DNA of 64,000 bases from positions 1 to 64,000 of the forward strand of contig UCEZ01000063.1 of NCBI GenBank assembly GCA_900471525.1, given 5' to 3'. This document shows positions 1 to 7,989 of this stretch, piece after piece. Each line of letters opens with the position of its first letter. Position 1 is the first letter of the stretch. Both the position numbers and the translations under genes were made by a program. Source of the stretch: Hyphomicrobiales bacterium (GTDB lineage Bacteria > Pseudomonadota > Alphaproteobacteria > Rhizobiales > Rhizobiaceae). Under the pieces are notes generated by a model. That model was not told where the DNA came from. It searched no databases and was given only the letters and a program-made list of their open reading frames with translations.

Positions 1-352
1 TCCGGAACTGGGCCAGGACGGCATCACAAGAGAGCGGGATTGGTGTGCTTGCGATGCTCTCCGATGTGTCGCGCACGGTCGCAGCAAAATGGCCTTTGGG
101 CCTGTCCCGTTCCGAAGGTAGAGCGATCGAGGATCACTAAATGAGCTTTAGGGTGTTGGCTTTCGCGACTGCGGCCGAGACGGAGGTCACATTCAGTACC
201 ACCAGAGCGGCGTCCAGCTGCTGTTGAATCTCGCTCACATTTTTTCTCTCGATATCAGCGATGTCGAGCAGGCTTTTGCCCTGAGAAATCCACCGGAGAT
301 ATATCGTTTGTGTTGTCGAGAGTTTCATTTTGCTGCGCTGTATGTGAGTGCT
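1..352. repeat. Direct repeat copy 1 (carries LuxR-HTH gene)
   Basis: This segment is repeated in the same orientation at 18258-18608. By eye about nine in ten positions agree, both in the small HTH gene and in the roughly 130 bases beyond its stop codon. Similarity stops just after the shared bases near 345-352. The left end may continue outside the window. The truncated glcG-like fragment begins immediately to the right, so this boundary looks like an insertion or recombination junction. Confidence 0.8.
137..328 (-). CDS. Small LuxR-type HTH protein (solo DNA-binding domain), copy 1
   Basis: The 63-residue product consists almost entirely of a LuxR/GerE-like helix-turn-helix domain. It has the pattern GKSLxDIADI in the first helices, then a recognition-helix region, then the LNVTS and AVAKANTLKLI tail typical of LuxR C-termini. 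There is no receiver or autoinducer-binding domain, so it cannot sense a ligand in the usual LuxR way. A near-identical gene lies at 18394-18585. Role inferred only: a DNA-binding accessory regulator, or a remnant of a larger LuxR protein. The degenerate GGCC hairpin near 88-104 lies downstream and may be a terminator. Confidence 0.6.
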   Translation of the reverse strand: MKLSTTQTIYLRWISQGKSLLDIADIERKNVSEIQQQLDAALVVLNVTSVSAAVAKANTLKLI

Positions 353-355
353 TAG

Positions 356-559
356 TCAAATATAGCCCTTGTCCTGGGTGATGATCGTGCTTGTGATCTT
401 GCCGCCGTCCCTGCGCTCGAATGCGATAAGCTGCCCGGATTCGTCGGCGATAGCGATACCCATCGGCACGCCGATTTCCTCTGCTTTGGCACGTGGCTCG
501 GCAGTCAGAATTCTGGCATCGGCGAGGCTCAATCTTTTGATAGTCAACCTATTCACCAC
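356..559 (-). pseudogene. Truncated GlcG/HbpS-family (heme-binding-like) fragment
   Basis: The reading frame encodes a clear GlcG/HbpS N-terminus: LSLADARILTA, then AKAEEIGVPMGIAIADESG, then LIAFERRDGG and TQDKGY. The family normally has about 130-150 residues, but here the frame stops after about 67, exactly where the direct repeat begins. Two adjacent GTG codons follow a GAAAGG motif just after the ROK kinase stop; a TTG further in is an alternative start. It was probably the last gene of the sugar operon and lost its 3' part when the repeat segment arrived. The missing portion may lie left of the window. Confidence 0.65.
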
Positions 560-569
560 CCTTTCAATG

Positions 570-1550
570 CTATTGCTGGGCAGGTAGCAGAAGCGAACCG
601 TGCCCGGGCTTCTCGGCAAGAAACGACAAGGCGGCAGCGCCAACCAGTCCCGAATTCTGTCCAAGAGCTGCCCGGACGAGTCTGACATCCTTGAATGCCG
701 GCATGGCCCATCGGGCGATGTAGCCTTGGATGCCGGGCTGCAGGCGGTCGAATTCATGGGAAAGCCCGCCTCCCATCACGATTATGTCGGGGCTGAACAT
801 ATGGATGAGGCTCGTGAAGCCACGCCCGAGGATTTCGGCTTCCTCGTCGATCAGTTTGTTGGCAAGGGCATCACCTTCCCTAGCCGCGGCGAAGACATCA
901 CGACTGTGAATCTCAACGCTGTTCCTCCCAAGCATCGTTTCAGCGCAGGTCAGCGCCCTCGTTCGGGCACGTAGGGTGAATGCGGTGCCGGAGCCGTAGG
1001 CTTCGAAACAACCTCTGTTACCGCAGGGGCAAAGGTCGCCGTTCGGCATAACAGACATATGACCGATATGTGCGGCCATGCCCTTGCGCCCTCGAAGCAC
1101 GCGGCCATCGGCGATGATGCCGCCACCGATGCCCGTGCTCACTGTCACGTAGACGAGATTCTCGAAGCCCCTGCCGGCGCCGAACTGCCACTCACCTATC
1201 GCAGCGGCGATACCGTCGTTCTCGAGACTAACGGGAAACTGTAGCAGTTTTTGCAGTTCCGCCTTCAGGGGAAAGTCAATGAACCCGGACAAGGTGGGGA
1301 TATCTCTCGCGATCCCCGCGACCGTGTCGATTGGCCCGGGCATAGAGACGCCGACGCCCACCACCTTGGACGAACTTGATGCTGCGAGAAGCTCCTCAGT
1401 CAAGCCGCGGATTTGCGAAAGAACACGTTGTGGACCGGCATGGGCCTCCGTCCGTTCCTCTGTCCGCGCGACGATGCTCCCCCGCTCACCGACGAGAGCC
1501 GCTCGAACCTGCGTCCCTCCCAAATCTATCCCAACGGCGATCTGCTGCAT
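570..1550 (-). CDS. ROK-family sugar kinase
   Basis: The protein is a ROK kinase, which uses ATP to phosphorylate a sugar such as glucose, N-acetylmannosamine or an epimer. It has the N-terminal phosphate loop GIDLGGT, the catalytic Asp in ENDGIAAA (near residue 112), and the zinc motif CPCGNRGC followed by FEAYGSG (near 174-188). In most sugar-phosphorylating ROK proteins the Glu of the GExGH motif contacts the sugar; here the motif reads AHIGHM, so Glu is replaced by His, hinting at unusual specificity. The start used is the Met just before the phosphate loop; an upstream ATG at 1583 overlaps the epimerase stop and is also possible. It lies near the end of the CUT1 sugar operon. Confidence 0.85.
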   Translation of the reverse strand: MQQIAVGIDLGGTQVRAALVGERGSIVARTEERTEAHAGPQRVLSQIRGLTEELLAASSSSKVVGVGVSMPGPIDTVAGIARDIPTLSGFIDFPLKAELQKLLQFPVSLENDGIAAAIGEWQFGAGRGFENLVYVTVSTGIGGGIIADGRVLRGRKGMAAHIGHMSVMPNGDLCPCGNRGCFEAYGSGTAFTLRARTRALTCAETMLGRNSVEIHSRDVFAAAREGDALANKLIDEEAEILGRGFTSLIHMFSPDIIVMGGGLSHEFDRLQPGIQGYIARWAMPAFKDVRLVRAALGQNSGLVGAAALSFLAEKPGHGSLLLPAQQ

Positions 1551-1564
1551 ATTCAAACCAAGAG

Positions 1565-2266
1565 TTAGAGTGCGCGTAGCCATGCCATGCGCTCTTCAAG
1601 TGACGGGGCATTGAAGGCCAAGGAGCCGAGGACAACCGTTTCAGCGCCGGACTGGCGAAGAAGTGGTACGGTGTGTTCGCGAATACCGCCATCGGCGGCA
1701 AGCACGATGCGATGCGTAGCACCGCAATCAGCGATGATCTGCTGCGCCTGTTGCAGACGGACTCCCGCCTGCTCGTTGAGGCTCTGCCCTTTCACCCCGA
1801 TCGCGGTGCCCAGCAACGTGACGAAACTCAGGCGAGACGCAAACCTCGCGATGCGCTCGACCGGAGTCTCGACCCTAAGCACCATGCCTGCTGCGACGCC
1901 GCGCCGCGCTAGGAGATCAAGCGCCTCATCGGCGACTGCTTCATTCTCCACGTGAATGCTCATCAGATCGCTGCCGGCGTCGGCGAACTGTTCGATCTGT
2001 GGGAGGATGATGCTGTCGGCGACCATCAGATGAACATGGATCGGGCGCGACGAGATCTTGCGCACGCACGCCACAAGATCGGGAAAGAACAGCATGGCCG
2101 GCGCGAAATGACCATCGGCCACGTCGACATGCAGAACATCGACGAACGAGTCGATACGCGCCAGATCCTCGGCCAGGCGCGTCAGATCGGCGGACCAGAC
2201 GGAGAATTCCGCAATGAGGCGGTTTTTGGGGAGGTCGATGATCCAGTTGCTTTCGGGCTTGTTCAT
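1565..2266 (-). CDS. Ribulose-phosphate 3-epimerase family protein
   Basis: The 233-residue TIM-barrel protein resembles ribulose-5-phosphate and allulose-6-phosphate 3-epimerases. It keeps the acid/base and metal signatures HVDVADGHF, IHVHLMV and the late AADGGI segment, followed by a phosphate-binding GAETVVLGS loop. The enzyme should epimerise a ketose phosphate at C3 in the cytosol. Its start overlaps the upstream hydrolase gene by four bases, which indicates translational coupling. Together with the ROK kinase and the isomerase, it suggests that an uncommon sugar is phosphorylated and converted to a central intermediate. The substrate cannot be assigned from sequence; housekeeping Rpe is unlikely because the gene sits inside a transport operon. 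Confidence 0.8.
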   Translation of the reverse strand: MNKPESNWIIDLPKNRLIAEFSVWSADLTRLAEDLARIDSFVDVLHVDVADGHFAPAMLFFPDLVACVRKISSRPIHVHLMVADSIILPQIEQFADAGSDLMSIHVENEAVADEALDLLARRGVAAGMVLRVETPVERIARFASRLSFVTLLGTAIGVKGQSLNEQAGVRLQQAQQIIADCGATHRIVLAADGGIREHTVPLLRQSGAETVVLGSLAFNAPSLEERMAWLRAL

Positions 2267-3078
2267 GGCTCCAGATTCTTCAAAAAGTTCCTGATCGCGA
2301 GGCGGAAGTCAGCAGCGTATCGTTCTCGGCTTTCGACCTTAGGTGTGATTTGAATGAAGCGTGCCAAAGGGATCATCTCGGTCAATGCGCGTGCGTGGGC
2401 AACCGGATGCACTAGATCCTGCTCATGCCCGATCACAAGCGTCGGCGTAGCCAGGCTGGCAACTTCCTCCTCGGTGACCCCGGGACCATCATTCGATATG
2501 GCTGTCAGTAGGGCGGCGGTGACCTCGATTGGCTGACGAGAAAAAAAGCCGATCAACGAAGCGAGGTTGTCCGGGGCGTCGATTGCAAGGCGCTGTCCGA
2601 TTTCCCCCTTGATGAAGGCTCCCGTGGCAACGTCGGGTTCCAAAATGTTCAGTAGACGGCCAACCTCCGCGTTCGGTGCCATGTTCGTAGGCGCGAATGT
2701 TGTCACCCATGCTGGTCTTGCAATGATAAGCGCTCTCACGAGATCCGGGCGCTTGACCGCAAGGCGCAACGATATTGCCGCTCCCATCGATATCCCGCCG
2801 AGGACCACCGGCCCACTAAGTCCCTGCTCAATGAAGTCGGCGACGTCGCTTGCGAATGTGGAGATAGACAACTTGTCCAGGTCACCAGGCTGCGAGCCTC
2901 CGTGGCCCCGCGCTTCGACAGTAAAGCGCTGGAAGCCGCACTCGGATGGGAAGGCCTCACGGGTCTGGCCAGCATCGCCGCAGAGCCCGTGTAGGAAAAC
3001 GACCGGCGGCCCATCGCCTCTGGCATCCACGTTGAGCCGCGTTCCATCTTTCGTCGTGAACGACCGGACCTCGCTCAT
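2263..3078 (-). CDS. Alpha/beta-hydrolase fold protein
   Basis: The 271-residue protein has the oxyanion HG pair near residues 30-31 and the nucleophile elbow GISMG with Ser near 97. The acidic member probably lies in GHEQDLVHP near residue 217. The final catalytic His, usually in a GH near the C-terminus, is not obvious: the tail reads ITPKVESRERYAADF. It may be a lactonase or esterase acting on a sugar lactone made by the neighbouring Gfo/Idh dehydrogenase; that role is inferred from context. The gene overlaps both neighbours by four bases (ATGA type) in the sugar operon. Confidence 0.75.
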   Translation of the reverse strand: MSEVRSFTTKDGTRLNVDARGDGPPVVFLHGLCGDAGQTREAFPSECGFQRFTVEARGHGGSQPGDLDKLSISTFASDVADFIEQGLSGPVVLGGISMGAAISLRLAVKRPDLVRALIIARPAWVTTFAPTNMAPNAEVGRLLNILEPDVATGAFIKGEIGQRLAIDAPDNLASLIGFFSRQPIEVTAALLTAISNDGPGVTEEEVASLATPTLVIGHEQDLVHPVAHARALTEMIPLARFIQITPKVESRERYAADFRLAIRNFLKNLEP

Positions 3079-3917
3079 TTTCCAGCTCCGCTGGTGTTCT
3101 GGAGCTTTGACGCCAGGAAGGCTGCAACGCCTTCGGCTTCGGATGCCGAAAGCCCATGTGTTATCAGGCTGCCGCCGAAGCCAACCGCGGACAACCTGCG
3201 GAAGTAGTGCGCATAGTCCAAGACGCCCTTTCCAGCGGTTGCGAACCGTCCATCGCTGGTTCGATCCTTTGCGTGGGCCATCACGATACGATCTGCGAGA
3301 AGATCGATCGCCGCAGAAACGATCGTCCGCTGTTCTTCCAGCGTTTCCACCTCGAACAGGTTCGCTGGATCCATAACGATCTTGATGCGTGGGCTCTTGA
3401 GCTCGTCGATCAGCTTGCGCGCCTTGGGCGCCGAATTGATGACGTTGGCGAGCTCTGGTTCAATGCCGAGATCGATATTGTAGCGCTCGGCGATTTCAAT
3501 GGCGGTACCCATCGCCTCAAGCAGGTCTCGCCAGGCTTCTGGCGAATTGTTGTCCGGGTGCTCCTTCCACTGATCGACAGGATCGCGGGTTCCGGTGCAA
3601 AGCGTGATGAGACCTGTCGACATAGCAGAACAGCGCTCGGCCAGTACGGCCAACCTGAGATGACCGGCTTGGCGCACGGCAGGATCCGGATGGATCATAT
3701 TGTAAGTCCCGGAGATTGCGACAATTTCAACGCCGGTCTTAGCTGCTGCGTCCGCAACCAAACGTGCCTGCTCATCGCTGATCTCGTCCGGCATCGAGGG
3801 CAGGCCGGAGCAGGCCATGTTGTACTGTGTACCGGCGAAGCCGGCATCCGCTACGGCTTTGAGAACGCTCCCGGGATGCACCCCCTCGAATGTCTTTGCG
3901 AAAATGCCGAGCTTCAT
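3075..3917 (-). CDS. Sugar-phosphate isomerase/epimerase (xylose-isomerase-like TIM barrel)
   Basis: The product (about 280 residues) starts MKLGIFAKTF and shows the xylose-isomerase-like/AP-endonuclease-2 fold: a short strand after the start, ISGTYNMIHPD, then GIEPELAN and KIVMDPANLFE with acidic metal-binding residues, and HAKD near residue 230. Such proteins isomerise or epimerise sugars, inosose or keto-sugars (IolE, IolI, hydroxypyruvate isomerase relatives). A longer in-frame extension upstream runs through the neighbouring gene and lacks family similarity, so the ATG at 3917, which overlaps the upstream stop as ATGA, is chosen. It is coupled to the dehydrogenase before it. Confidence 0.8.
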   Translation of the reverse strand: MKLGIFAKTFEGVHPGSVLKAVADAGFAGTQYNMACSGLPSMPDEISDEQARLVADAAAKTGVEIVAISGTYNMIHPDPAVRQAGHLRLAVLAERCSAMSTGLITLCTGTRDPVDQWKEHPDNNSPEAWRDLLEAMGTAIEIAERYNIDLGIEPELANVINSAPKARKLIDELKSPRIKIVMDPANLFEVETLEEQRTIVSAAIDLLADRIVMAHAKDRTSDGRFATAGKGVLDYAHYFRRLSAVGFGGSLITHGLSASEAEGVAAFLASKLQNTSGAGK

Positions 3918-4993
3918 CACACACCACCCGTGACGTCGGCAAGAGCGACACGCTTTCCGCTTTCTGCGGAGCGGGCGATGGCGACCATGGCTTGAACGGA
4001 TGCCAGTCCGTCGTTGATATCTGCACCTTCCATCGGCGCCCTGTCGAGGATGGTACGGGCAAAGCTTTCGACCTGGCGGCGGTAGAAGTGACCGTCGGCA
4101 CCAAGAACACGATGTGTTGCGCCATCGGCTTCGCGGAAGATGTCCACATCGCTGGTCTTGTAGTACCAAGGATTATAGGTCTTTCCGAGGACGCTGCCGT
4201 TTTTGCCGTAGATCTGGAAGCCTTCGTGCCAATCCATGCGGACCTGGACGGTCAGATCGAGATGGCCAAGCGTGCCGGAGGCAAATTCGACATCCACAAA
4301 CCAGCACCAGATGCCGGCTCTTTCTGAAAGTCGGGCGTGCACGGAGACAATGTCGCCTGCAAAGTAGCGCGCCGTGTCGATCAGATGGCAGCCGTGGGCG
4401 AGCATGTAGTAGCGCCGCAGATCGGCCTTTGGGTTCTCGGAGGGCTTCTTTGCGTTGGCGCTGGTGACGATCAAGGGCTGAACAGCATCGGTCATCGGAT
4501 AGCGGTGCGTGTTGTCGCAATACCAGGCTTTAAGGGCGATCAGTTCGCCCATCTCGTCGGCAATGAAAGACTTTGCGGCTTGCAAGCCGGCGTCAAAGCG
4601 CTTCATGTGCCCAACCTGCAATATCTTGCCGGACTTTTCGACCGCTTCCTTGAGAACGTGGCATTCTTCAACCGTTACACCGACAGGTTTTTCGCAAAGG
4701 ACGTGCTTACCGGCCTCGAGTGCTTTGATCGACGCGGGGACATGGAACGGGTCGGCCGTCGCGATGATGACCGCATCAAGGTCCGGATCGGCAAGCATCC
4801 TGTCGTAGTCGTTGTAGGTTTTCTGGGCGCCATGGGTGATCGCCATGCGCTCACGCAGATCATCGGCGACATCGCAGATAGCATAAAGGTCGGCGTTGAC
4901 CGCTTTCGTGCAGCTTTCAAAGTGAGCAGCCTGCGCGATTTGTCCCGCACCGAGAACGCCCACGCGAAGGCGTCGTTCCTGTTTTGCTGGCAT
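3917..4993 (-). CDS. Gfo/Idh/MocA-family NAD(P)-dependent oxidoreductase
   Basis: The 358-residue protein begins with a Rossmann GxGxxxxAxH motif (GVLGAGQIAQAAHF, residues about 12-25) and has the hallmark CEKPVG segment near residue 95. The C-terminal domain follows. These enzymes oxidise or reduce sugars, cyclitols or their derivatives with NAD(P). In an operon with a sugar transporter, a TIM-barrel isomerase and an epimerase, it probably makes or reduces a keto-sugar. It lies 24 bases after the transporter ATPase and is translationally coupled to the next gene. The exact substrate is not readable from the sequence. Confidence 0.85.
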   Translation of the reverse strand: MPAKQERRLRVGVLGAGQIAQAAHFESCTKAVNADLYAICDVADDLRERMAITHGAQKTYNDYDRMLADPDLDAVIIATADPFHVPASIKALEAGKHVLCEKPVGVTVEECHVLKEAVEKSGKILQVGHMKRFDAGLQAAKSFIADEMGELIALKAWYCDNTHRYPMTDAVQPLIVTSANAKKPSENPKADLRRYYMLAHGCHLIDTARYFAGDIVSVHARLSERAGIWCWFVDVEFASGTLGHLDLTVQVRMDWHEGFQIYGKNGSVLGKTYNPWYYKTSDVDIFREADGATHRVLGADGHFYRRQVESFARTILDRAPMEGADINDGLASVQAMVAIARSAESGKRVALADVTGGV

Positions 4994-5017
4994 CGGAGAT
5001 TTCCTTGTTTTCGAAGT

Positions 5018-6100
5018 TTAGATGGCGATGCCGGTTTCGGCGTCGAAAAGTACAGCTTTTGAAAGATCGACCGCAAAGCGGGCTTTCTCCCCGACACGGG
5101 TCCGAGAGCCTGTGGGCAATCGACCCATGATTTCGCGCTCGCCCAATCTCAAGGCCACGAAGATGTCGGGGCCGGTCGGCTCGACAACCTCAACGTAAAG
5201 ATCAAGGGTGGGTTGATAGGTAGAGGTGGAAGCAAGCGACAGCCATTCAGGTCGGATGCCCAGTAGAACCTTCTTGCCTTGCGGCGCTCTGGTAACCGCC
5301 GAGAAAGGCACCGGCAACATCGCGTCCGCTCCTTGGATGGACAGGCCTTGTGAGCCATCTACGATCACGGCGGGAAGAAGGTTCATCGGTGGAGACCCCA
5401 TGAAAGTTGCCACAAAGACGTTTGCGGGACGATCGTAGATATCTTCGGGTGTCCCGAACTGCTGAAGGATCCCGTCCTTCATGACCGCGATCCGGGTCGC
5501 CATGGTCATGGCCTCGATCTGATCATGGGTCACGTACACGATTGTTGCACCGAGGCGCTGGTGCAGCTTCTTGATCTCGGTACGCATCTCGACGCGCAGC
5601 TTTGCATCCAGGTTCGACAAGGGTTCGTCGAAGAGGAAAATTTTCGGCTCGCGCACGAGCGCGCGTCCCATGGCGACGCGCTGGCGCTGCCCGCCGGAGA
5701 GTTGGCCCGGGCGCCGTTTGAGCAGATGACGGATCTGCAGCAAATCTGCCACCTTGCCGACGCGCTCGAGACGTTCAGGCTTTGGCATCTTGCTCATTTC
5801 AAGGGAGAAACCGATGTTCTGCTCCACAGTCATGGCAGGATAAAGCGCATAGGACTGGAACACCATCGCGATGTCCCTTTCCTTCGGTTCGAGGCCTTGG
5901 ACGGACTTACCATCGATGGTGATCGACCCGGACGTGTGATCGTCCAGTCCGGCGATGATTGAGAGCAGCGTCGATTTCCCGCAGCCCGAGGGGCCGACTA
6001 GGACGAGGAACTCCCCGTCTTCGATGGCGATGTCGATGTCCTTGAGGACCGTCAGATTGCCAAAGCTTTTATTGATGTGATTGATTGCGAGGTTGGCCAT
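5018..6100 (-). CDS. CUT1 sugar ABC transporter ATPase (MalK/UgpC type)
   Basis: The roughly 360-residue ATPase has Walker A GPSGCGKST (near residue 37), the signature LSGGQRQRVAMGRAL, Walker B FLFDEPLSNLDAKLR, the switch histidine VTHDQ and a C-terminal TOBE-type domain with GIRPEWL. That architecture is typical of MalK-like CUT1 ATPases that power sugar uptake. The second Met (MANLAI) is preferred as start because AAGGGA lies about eight bases before it; the first Met at 6106 is too close. The gene abuts the permease and feeds the same operon. TOBE domains can take part in regulation, but nothing specific is visible. Confidence 0.92.
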   Translation of the reverse strand: MANLAINHINKSFGNLTVLKDIDIAIEDGEFLVLVGPSGCGKSTLLSIIAGLDDHTSGSITIDGKSVQGLEPKERDIAMVFQSYALYPAMTVEQNIGFSLEMSKMPKPERLERVGKVADLLQIRHLLKRRPGQLSGGQRQRVAMGRALVREPKIFLFDEPLSNLDAKLRVEMRTEIKKLHQRLGATIVYVTHDQIEAMTMATRIAVMKDGILQQFGTPEDIYDRPANVFVATFMGSPPMNLLPAVIVDGSQGLSIQGADAMLPVPFSAVTRAPQGKKVLLGIRPEWLSLASTSTYQPTLDLYVEVVEPTGPDIFVALRLGEREIMGRLPTGSRTRVGEKARFAVDLSKAVLFDAETGIAI

Positions 6101-6105
6101 CTTCA

Positions 6106-7017
6106 TTATCCCTTGACTGCGCCGGCCATCAGACCACGAAGGAAGTATCGTCCTGCCGCCACATAGATGATTATGGTGGGTAGCGCGGCGATCATCGCGG
6201 CGGCCATGTCTTCGTTGTAAGCTTTTGTTCCCGTTGATGTATTGACGAGATTATTGAGAGCGACCGTCACCGGCTGGCTAGAGCCGGCTGCAAAGGAAAC
6301 GCCAAACAGGAAGTCATTCCAAACGCCGGTGAACTGCCAGATGATCGAAACCATAACGATCGGCCACGAGATCGGCAGCAGAATGCGGACGAACACCGCC
6401 CAAAATCCCGCCCCGTCGATACGCGCGGCCTTGAAAATCTCCGCCGGAATGGTCACGAAGTAGTTTCTGAAGAACATCGTCGTGAAGCAGATCCCGTACA
6501 CGACGTGGACGAGCACAAGCCCCGGAATTGTACCGGCGAGGTGCAAGACTCCGAGGAGCCCCGCCATTGGAATGAGCACGATCTGCAGCGGTATGAAACA
6601 TCCGAACAGGATAAGGCCGAACAGGATATGGTCGCCCCTGAACCGCCAGTTCGCGAAGACGAAGCCATTCAACGCGCCGAAACCGACCGAAATCAAAGTC
6701 GCGGGAACGACAATCAGAAACGAGTTGCCGAAATAGCCCTTCAGGCCTCCGCAGGTCACACCGATGCACGCCGATCCCCAGACATGCTGCCAAGCCTCGA
6801 AAGTCAGGGCTTTCGGAAAGGAGAGGATATTGCCAGATCGGATCTCATCCATGCTCTTCAAAGACGTGAAGAGCATGGAGATGAGCGGCGCCAGGAAGAT
6901 AGCGGCTAGGACGACAAGACATCCGTAGACGAAATACCGGCCCAAGATCCGCGAAATTCTCAAATCAATACCCGGTGAGAGTATTGCGGCGCTTTCGGCG
7001 TCAAGTTGTAGGCTCAT
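6106..7017 (-). CDS. CUT1 sugar ABC permease (GtsC/MalG-like)
   Basis: This membrane protein has about six hydrophobic helices and the cytoplasmic EAA loop (AEIFKAARIDGAGFWAVFVRILLP), which docks on the ATPase. Similarity is to the second permease of the glucose/mannose-type CUT1 transporters, as shown by the GGLKGYFGNS region and the C-terminal AGRYFLRGLMAGAVKG. The Met at 7017 is chosen because it sits 16 bases inside the end of the preceding permease gene; the longer form begins with an unlikely leader. Confidence 0.9.
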   Translation of the reverse strand: MSLQLDAESAAILSPGIDLRISRILGRYFVYGCLVVLAAIFLAPLISMLFTSLKSMDEIRSGNILSFPKALTFEAWQHVWGSACIGVTCGGLKGYFGNSFLIVVPATLISVGFGALNGFVFANWRFRGDHILFGLILFGCFIPLQIVLIPMAGLLGVLHLAGTIPGLVLVHVVYGICFTTMFFRNYFVTIPAEIFKAARIDGAGFWAVFVRILLPISWPIVMVSIIWQFTGVWNDFLFGVSFAAGSSQPVTVALNNLVNTSTGTKAYNEDMAAAMIAALPTIIIYVAAGRYFLRGLMAGAVKG

Positions 7018-7882
7018 GGCGCAGCTCCGAGTAGAGATAAGGAATGATGATGCTTGCCAAGGTGACAAGCATGACGGTTGCGCTTGCCGCTCCGACCGCG
7101 AGTTCGTTGCGGGTAAACGTCATCGAATACATGAAGGTCGAGGGCAGTTCGGTGGACACGCCGGGACCACCCTTGGTGAGCGCCACGACAAGATCATAGC
7201 TCTTGATGGCGAGATGAGCCTCGATCACGAAGACGGTCAGGAAAGCGGGTCGAAGCGCTGGAATGATAATGCGCGTGTAAACCTTGTGGATGGGAGCGCC
7301 GTCTATTCGTGCAGCGCGAAGGATTTCGGTGTCAACGCCCCGAAGACCCGCGAGGAAAAGCGCCATGACAAACCCGGTTACCTGCCAGACGCCGGCGATG
7401 ACGATTGTGTAGATCGCGCGGTTCGGCTCGATCAGCCACTGGAAAGTGAAGGAGGTCCAACCGAGCTCGCGCATCATATGCTCCAGGCCCAGGCCCGGAT
7501 TGAGCAGCCACTGCCAGATGACGCCTGTCACGACGAAGGACAGGGCCATCGGATAGAGAAAGACTGCCCGAAAGACGCCCTCAAAGCGAATGCGCTGGTC
7601 GATCAAGATCGCGATGAACAGCCCGAGGCAGGTGGCGCAGACGATGTAAAGAGTGCCAAAGATTGCCATGTTCTCGATGGCTATGATCCATCGCGGACTT
7701 TCGAAGAGCCGGCCGTACTGCCGCCAACCGACGAAGTCGAAGCGGGCAAACATCTTGGAGTCTGTGAAAGACAGAAGCGCCGTATAGGCCATAAAGCCGT
7801 AGACGCATAGCGTGACGACCGCGAGCGACGGCGACAAGACAATCGCGGGCATTATCTTGCCGAGGCGTTTTGAAAGGGACAT
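7001..7882 (-). CDS. CUT1 sugar ABC permease (GtsB/MalF-like)
   Basis: The 293-residue protein has a first helix at about 12-34, further hydrophobic segments and the EAA loop EILRAARIDGAPIHKVYTRIIIP near residue 205. It pairs with the next permease to form the transmembrane channel of a CUT1 sugar importer. It follows the binding protein gene after about 107 bases that contain a GC-rich hairpin, a common way to keep binding-protein mRNA more abundant than permease mRNA. Similarity is closest to glucose/mannose-type systems. Confidence 0.9.
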   Translation of the reverse strand: MSLSKRLGKIMPAIVLSPSLAVVTLCVYGFMAYTALLSFTDSKMFARFDFVGWRQYGRLFESPRWIIAIENMAIFGTLYIVCATCLGLFIAILIDQRIRFEGVFRAVFLYPMALSFVVTGVIWQWLLNPGLGLEHMMRELGWTSFTFQWLIEPNRAIYTIVIAGVWQVTGFVMALFLAGLRGVDTEILRAARIDGAPIHKVYTRIIIPALRPAFLTVFVIEAHLAIKSYDLVVALTKGGPGVSTELPSTFMYSMTFTRNELAVGAASATVMLVTLASIIIPYLYSELRHEPTT

Positions 7883-7950
7883 TTAACAGGCCCAAAATCG
7901 AAAGATTGGCGTTCGGTATCAGCCGGCCGTACAACCTTGCTGCAGGATAC

Positions 7951-7979
7951 CCCCGCCGCCTCTCGGCGGCAGGGGCGGG
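7951..7979 (-). terminator. GC-rich hairpin between binding protein and permease genes
   Basis: The arms GCCGCC and GGCGGC surround a TCTC loop, with further C-rich and G-rich flanks that can extend the stem. There is no run of T on the downstream side, so it probably acts as an mRNA-stabilising or attenuating hairpin after the binding-protein gene rather than as a full terminator. Confidence 0.55.
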
Positions 7980-7989
7980 AGGAGCTGGG

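Noticed and set aside
3917-4169. N-terminal extension of the TIM-barrel isomerase
   Set aside because: It overlaps the Gfo/Idh gene in another frame, has Arg/Ser/Cys-rich shadow composition, and the ATGA-coupled start at 3917 is better.
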